A stretch of DNA of 64,000 bases from Gonatopus flavifemur (lineage: Eukaryota > Arthropoda > Insecta > Hymenoptera > Dryinidae): assembly GCA_018340375.1 (NCBI GenBank), contig JAFFJZ010000003.1, positions 4,402,001 through 4,466,000 of the forward strand. The letters are read 5' to 3'. The notes beneath the pieces are model-generated. The model was not told where the DNA came from. It saw only the letters and a list, made by a program, of their open reading frames with translations, and did not search any database. Below, piece by piece: positions 59,803 to 64,000 of this stretch. Position 1 is the first letter of the stretch; the number at the start of each line of letters is the position of its first letter. The position numbers and the translations under genes are program-made.

Positions 59803-62800
59803 GTAGAATAAATTTTCGTTCAATACAGCAGCCAAGATGTTAGTTTTCGAAACACACATTTTTGCTTTAAGAAATCAATTCAGTCATATTAATACTTTTT
59901 CTTGCTCTTTCAGCAGTTTGTGTTTGTTTTTTCCTCAGGCGCTTTAGTAATAAACACATTTCCTATACCAGCAGTACTTATTCCTATACTTCTCTTTGAG
60001 GAATTAAACAAATTCTATCTTGAAAATTCAACTCCAATGATCTACAATCACTATTTTCAAGAAGAAACCATTCCACATATACTTGATCGTGAATTTTACT
60101 CTCCTTCGACTATCCTCGTTCATTACACCATCTATTACACGAGGAACATTGCACAGAGGAAATGACTATGTATATATATTTATACAGTAAACGTTGAATG
60201 CGCTTTTACTTGAATGATACATAGTGGTCGATTTCGTTCATTTATTAGTCTAAAGCACACATCGGCTCGATGAATTGAGATTCCTCATTCACATTCAGTA
60301 CTATATATATATATATTTATGTATATACATCTACGAGAATCGTTGATACGATAACGATAGCGATGATGATACAATATTACAATTAAAACTCCATACAAGT
60401 AAAAGAAATGGGCTTATTCGGAACGAGAAAAGCTCAATTATCCAACTCATCCCTTACATTTTGAAATCAACTTCTGTTTTGCGAGAGAACAAAATAATAT
60501 GGAATATTTATTCGATGAATAATTCCCCGTCAAAAGTTCATGAACTTTATTCGCAAAAATATAAATCATGGTTTTATCAAGAGTGCATTTGATACGAACG
60601 AAGTGCTTTTCCAATATACCAAAGTGTACAAGAAATTTTTTCTACGTAGAATATGAAAAGCGAAGAGCAATATTTACCGATCAATTACAATGTAGAATTT
60701 ATGGTTGCATTCGGAACAATCTACAACGGACTCGACATTTCATATTTGTTAATGGATGGAAATGGTGATTTTATTCATCAAAATCACAAATATGACACAT
60801 TTATCGTGTGTTTTGTTGTTTTATGAAATCTCTCTTCCGCGTGATGTGTACGATGTCCATTTTCTATCACTCGCAACGAAATAATAAGGAATAAATTATA
60901 TTTTTCTTCATCCAATTGGAGCGATGGAAATAAAATATATAACGATGCTTTGAGCAATCAACATAGGACAGTTTGTTGGTGATTTATGTGGGCGAAGTTA
61001 GAATTGTTAATTGCACAGAGACAAATCTAAATTGTATACTCCATCGGTCTTTTGATATCTCGTTAAAAGAGAAGTGTCTTTGACGCATTCGGGTCTAAAA
61101 CAAGCTCCGAATGTTCAGGAATTTCCAACAGTGTGGTGTTATCGTGATATCATATAAATCTATGTGATCATATAAAAATTGTATACAATAGGAAGATCGA
61201 TTATACAATATAGAAGTCATGGAATGGATGCAAAATGACTGATTTCTGGCATTTAACCGGATATTCAAAGTCGAAAGTACCACATTTGCGTGTAAAAACC
61301 GATACTTCCTGCATTTGAAATTCTAGAAATTGACAGAGCTCATAAATTCCAACGACACAGAGAGCACGGGGTAACAGAAACCAATTTTGCGAATACGGAG
61401 AGAAACGATCGATGTGAGTTCATCGTGGAAATAAACAGTATCACCTGTGTATAATATGGATGAGCGCAAGTACGTCCTGAAATGTTGAATTTCCGAACGC
61501 ATACAAATGAGGACTATGTTTACAGATGCCAGGACAAACTTCAGCAACCCAAATTGCATATATAAACGGAGGCCACCTACATGTGGATTCGGAAATAATA
61601 ACAGATTCCGTAGATTCCAACAATGGAACGAGAAAATACTAATGAAGGCTAATTCAGTAAATACAAACAGGAATAAGATATATTTCTGACTGTTCTAAAA
61701 TAGTGATTCAAAATCTTTGTATGGAATATCATTAGGGAAAATTGCATAAACCTTCACTATTTTGATACGAAGAGATGATTATAGTATTTCAAATTATTAT
61801 GCTCCTTATGCGATAAATCAATAATTACATTCCAGCAAGGTTTGTTCTCCACATGTACGCAACGAATGAAATGGAACTTCATATTCCGCATCGCATTAAA
61901 AATCAGGGACAAATTGAATTAAGAAAAAAGCATATTACAGAGGAGAATAACAATGCATAAAATCTCGCGAGACATTCGCAAACCCTCGAAGGTCCCCACA
62001 GTAATTTCCATTAATTATTAATATATTCGCAACATGAAAAATTTCCCACTTTATTCCATAGAATATTTCGTGTGCATCCGCAATTCGTGCAGATATACGA
62101 TCGTTGAGTTAATACATGTTTCATGCATGGAGGCCATCTTACCGATCGTTGGGATTAAATCAACACCAATCTCATGTCAGAAATCGACGTGTCGATCGTG
62201 CACTTGGTTACGATGCATGATTGATGCATAGTTACCAACACCAACCTCTTTCAACAATTTCAAATCGTTTCCAAACCAATGGCCAACGTGCTTGCTGGCT
62301 AGGTTAACAAATGGGTGAAAAAACAAAAAACAGACATATACGTGTACCATGAATCTGATTGTACGGATAAACGGTTATCGTACATCCTTTAGACACGTAC
62401 ATCAACCTGGTTCCGTCACAATAGTTTCTCCAGTGCATTCGCCAAGTTGTGAAGGGACGTTACGATTGAACAATCAGTGAATTTCTCCTCTATCGTGCGA
62501 CTAGAACTCTAATTGGGTGAGAGCACGGCATATTGACCGTGACAATATGTGAGGTGTTGAATCAGATAGCACGAAACGTACATTCTTTGTATACGTGTAC
62601 CATGCTCTGCGTACTATCGTGATTTGACTTTGTTCCCAACTTTTCGTACAATGAATTCTGATATCTTCGGAGCTGTACTTACTTGAAAAGGGAAGGTCTG
62701 ACTGTAAACCACGGTCTCGAAGTAGGGTCTTCAAATGCACCTTCGATCTGAAAGTGACAAACAAAAATAATCAGTAACTCACTGACAATAACAATTTCAA

Positions 62801-62924
62801 TTAACGTTTTTTTTGTGTATAATCTCTACCTATTTTCCTAAAACTCATAATCTTGAGTTTGGTTTGGAATTTGAATTCTTGCCAAATGAATATAAGATTG
62901 GAACATCTTGGCTGAAGAACAAAT
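59803..62924. other. Intergenic, no convincing gene
   Basis: An 87-codon frame at 59902-60165 (+) starts hydrophobic but shows no known family. A TA run lies at 60304-60321. Nothing else is supported. Confidence 0.4.
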
Positions 62925-63140
62925 TGGCTGCGACAGCGAATTCTCGCTACACTGGGGCTGTCTTCAGTTGAAATATCGAAATTTTTGCGAATTTGAGAAA
63001 TAAGTTACAATCTCGACCAGTTGTCTAACCGATTTAGCTGTTAAATGACCCGTGGTTGCGAATTATCTGCCAAGATAACCTTTTGTTAACTGTTGCAGCT
63101 CAAATTCAGCTGCCACGATGAAAAATTCGCTACTACCTTA
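62925..63140. repeat. GCTGTNACAGC-family repeat
   Basis: GGCTGCGACAGCGAATTC, CACTGGGGCTGTC, TAACTGTTGCAGCTC and CAGCTGCCACGATGAAAAA resemble the unit set of the 13.1-kb element. The ends are not clear. Confidence 0.5.
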
Positions 63141-64000
63141 GTAGAAAGTATACAGCAAAATCAACGAAATATGTGAAACTGAATTACTTCATCTACACGG
63201 AAGAAACGAATCTAAGGATGACTACTAGGAATGATAGTAAATTAGTGACAACTACGGATCCCTGTGTATTGTACAATCGCTGACAGTATTGAGTACTGAA
63301 GATCGACTGAACATTTTTACCAAAAATGATTAAAATTGAAATTGTGACTATTGATTTGGAAGAAAATTTGGAATTGGCGGTTGACAGTGTAGAAAAGCTC
63401 CCTAATGATGCAGTTATCATACTTCCGATTACATATATGATATGTGATTATGAGTATGGTAATTGCGTTGTTAGGAAATTTGTTGACACTGCTAACCACC
63501 AATTTCAAGTTTCCAAGTAGAAATTTTCGGTCGATTTCTAATGAGTACCTGTTCCAATTTTGATATCCTGAATTTTATTTGAGTATTGTGTACAGAAATC
63601 CTTAGTTGTCGTCAATTCACTATCGTTCCCAACAATCATTCACTGTGAAAAAAAAATACTCTCCAAATTGCTGAAGAAAGTTTGGCAGTTTATTACACAA
63701 ACTTTCTTCGAAAATTATCGTGAAAAAGTTTGTGAATACCCAAAAAGTGTTATGATTTCACTAAGATTTTTAGAACTCTCCAAACTTTTGTTTGTCAATC
63801 CACAAAGGAAGTTCGAAAATCATTTTTCCAAAACAAGATTGTAAATTCCCAAGCATTTTCGTTTGGAATTCAACAACTGTCTCCTTACAAGGTTCAGCAC
63901 GAAATCATGATATTACATAGACTGAGAACTCTTTGTAACTGAGAAAGGTCCCCCAGATTCCACACATCAATGTCTTTGAAGTAGTTTTAGTTATATTTCC
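63141..64000. other. Intergenic to the window end
   Basis: Frames on both strands at 63193-63520 overlap and encode nothing recognised. CACTGTGAAAAAAAAATAC at 63642 resembles the CACTGTAAAAA element ends, but its partner is not evident before the window ends. Confidence 0.35.

Overview
This is an insect nuclear genome window. It is AT-rich, with long gene-poor stretches, GT-AG introns that are often only 58-85 nt long, and many short inverted-repeat elements. The two recognisable gene families are imaginal disc growth factor (IDGF)-like chitinase-like proteins of the GH18 fold and a secreted histidine acid phosphatase of the kind often called 'venom acid phosphatase Acph-1-like'. This would fit a hymenopteran, perhaps a parasitoid wasp, but the species is inference. 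I see no bacterial genes, CRISPR array, rRNA or intact tRNA.

The left quarter (about 4.8-16.0 kb) holds four IDGF-like paralogs arranged as a mirror: two on the minus strand (copy A, 4802-6325, broken; copy B, 7050-9254, intact) and two on the plus strand (copy C, 10799-12613; copy D, 13829-16029; both intact). I rebuilt the five-exon models by hand. Exon 2 is 242 nt in B, C and D, exon 4 is 160 nt in all four copies, and exon 1 is 118, 124 and 118 nt in B, C and D. Only exon 3, which carries the former catalytic motif and a basic loop, changes much (328, 328, 283 and 358 nt in A-D). The GH18 motif DGxDxDWEYP has become DGIDLSWQFP in B and ends in WPFP or RPFP in the others, so none should hydrolyse chitin. 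Copy A is a pseudogene.

From 16.0 to 42.3 kb I find no convincing protein-coding gene. The stretch holds microsatellites, two tRNA-derived fragments, CpG-richer patches that may be regulatory, and many hairpin (foldback or MITE-like) elements. One of these, at 27482-27727, has clear TA target duplications and sits inside an older repeat whose uninterrupted version is present at 13.2 kb.

At 42298-44257 (+) lies a complete five-exon histidine acid phosphatase of 395 residues with RHGERTP and HD active-site motifs. A diverged direct repeat flanks it (about 40.95-41.21 and 45.11-45.38 kb); each copy ends in a signal-peptide-like exon with a splice donor, broken in the left copy and open in the right. 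A possible alternative last exon lies at 44350-44435.

From 45.4 to 64 kb there is again no convincing gene, only foldback elements, a purine/pyrimidine-rich CpG patch near 53 kb and unassigned sequence. Working together, the genes suggest a locus encoding secreted proteins (catalytically dead chitinase-like lectins or growth factors, and a secreted phosphatase). A role in venom or haemolymph is a hypothesis only.
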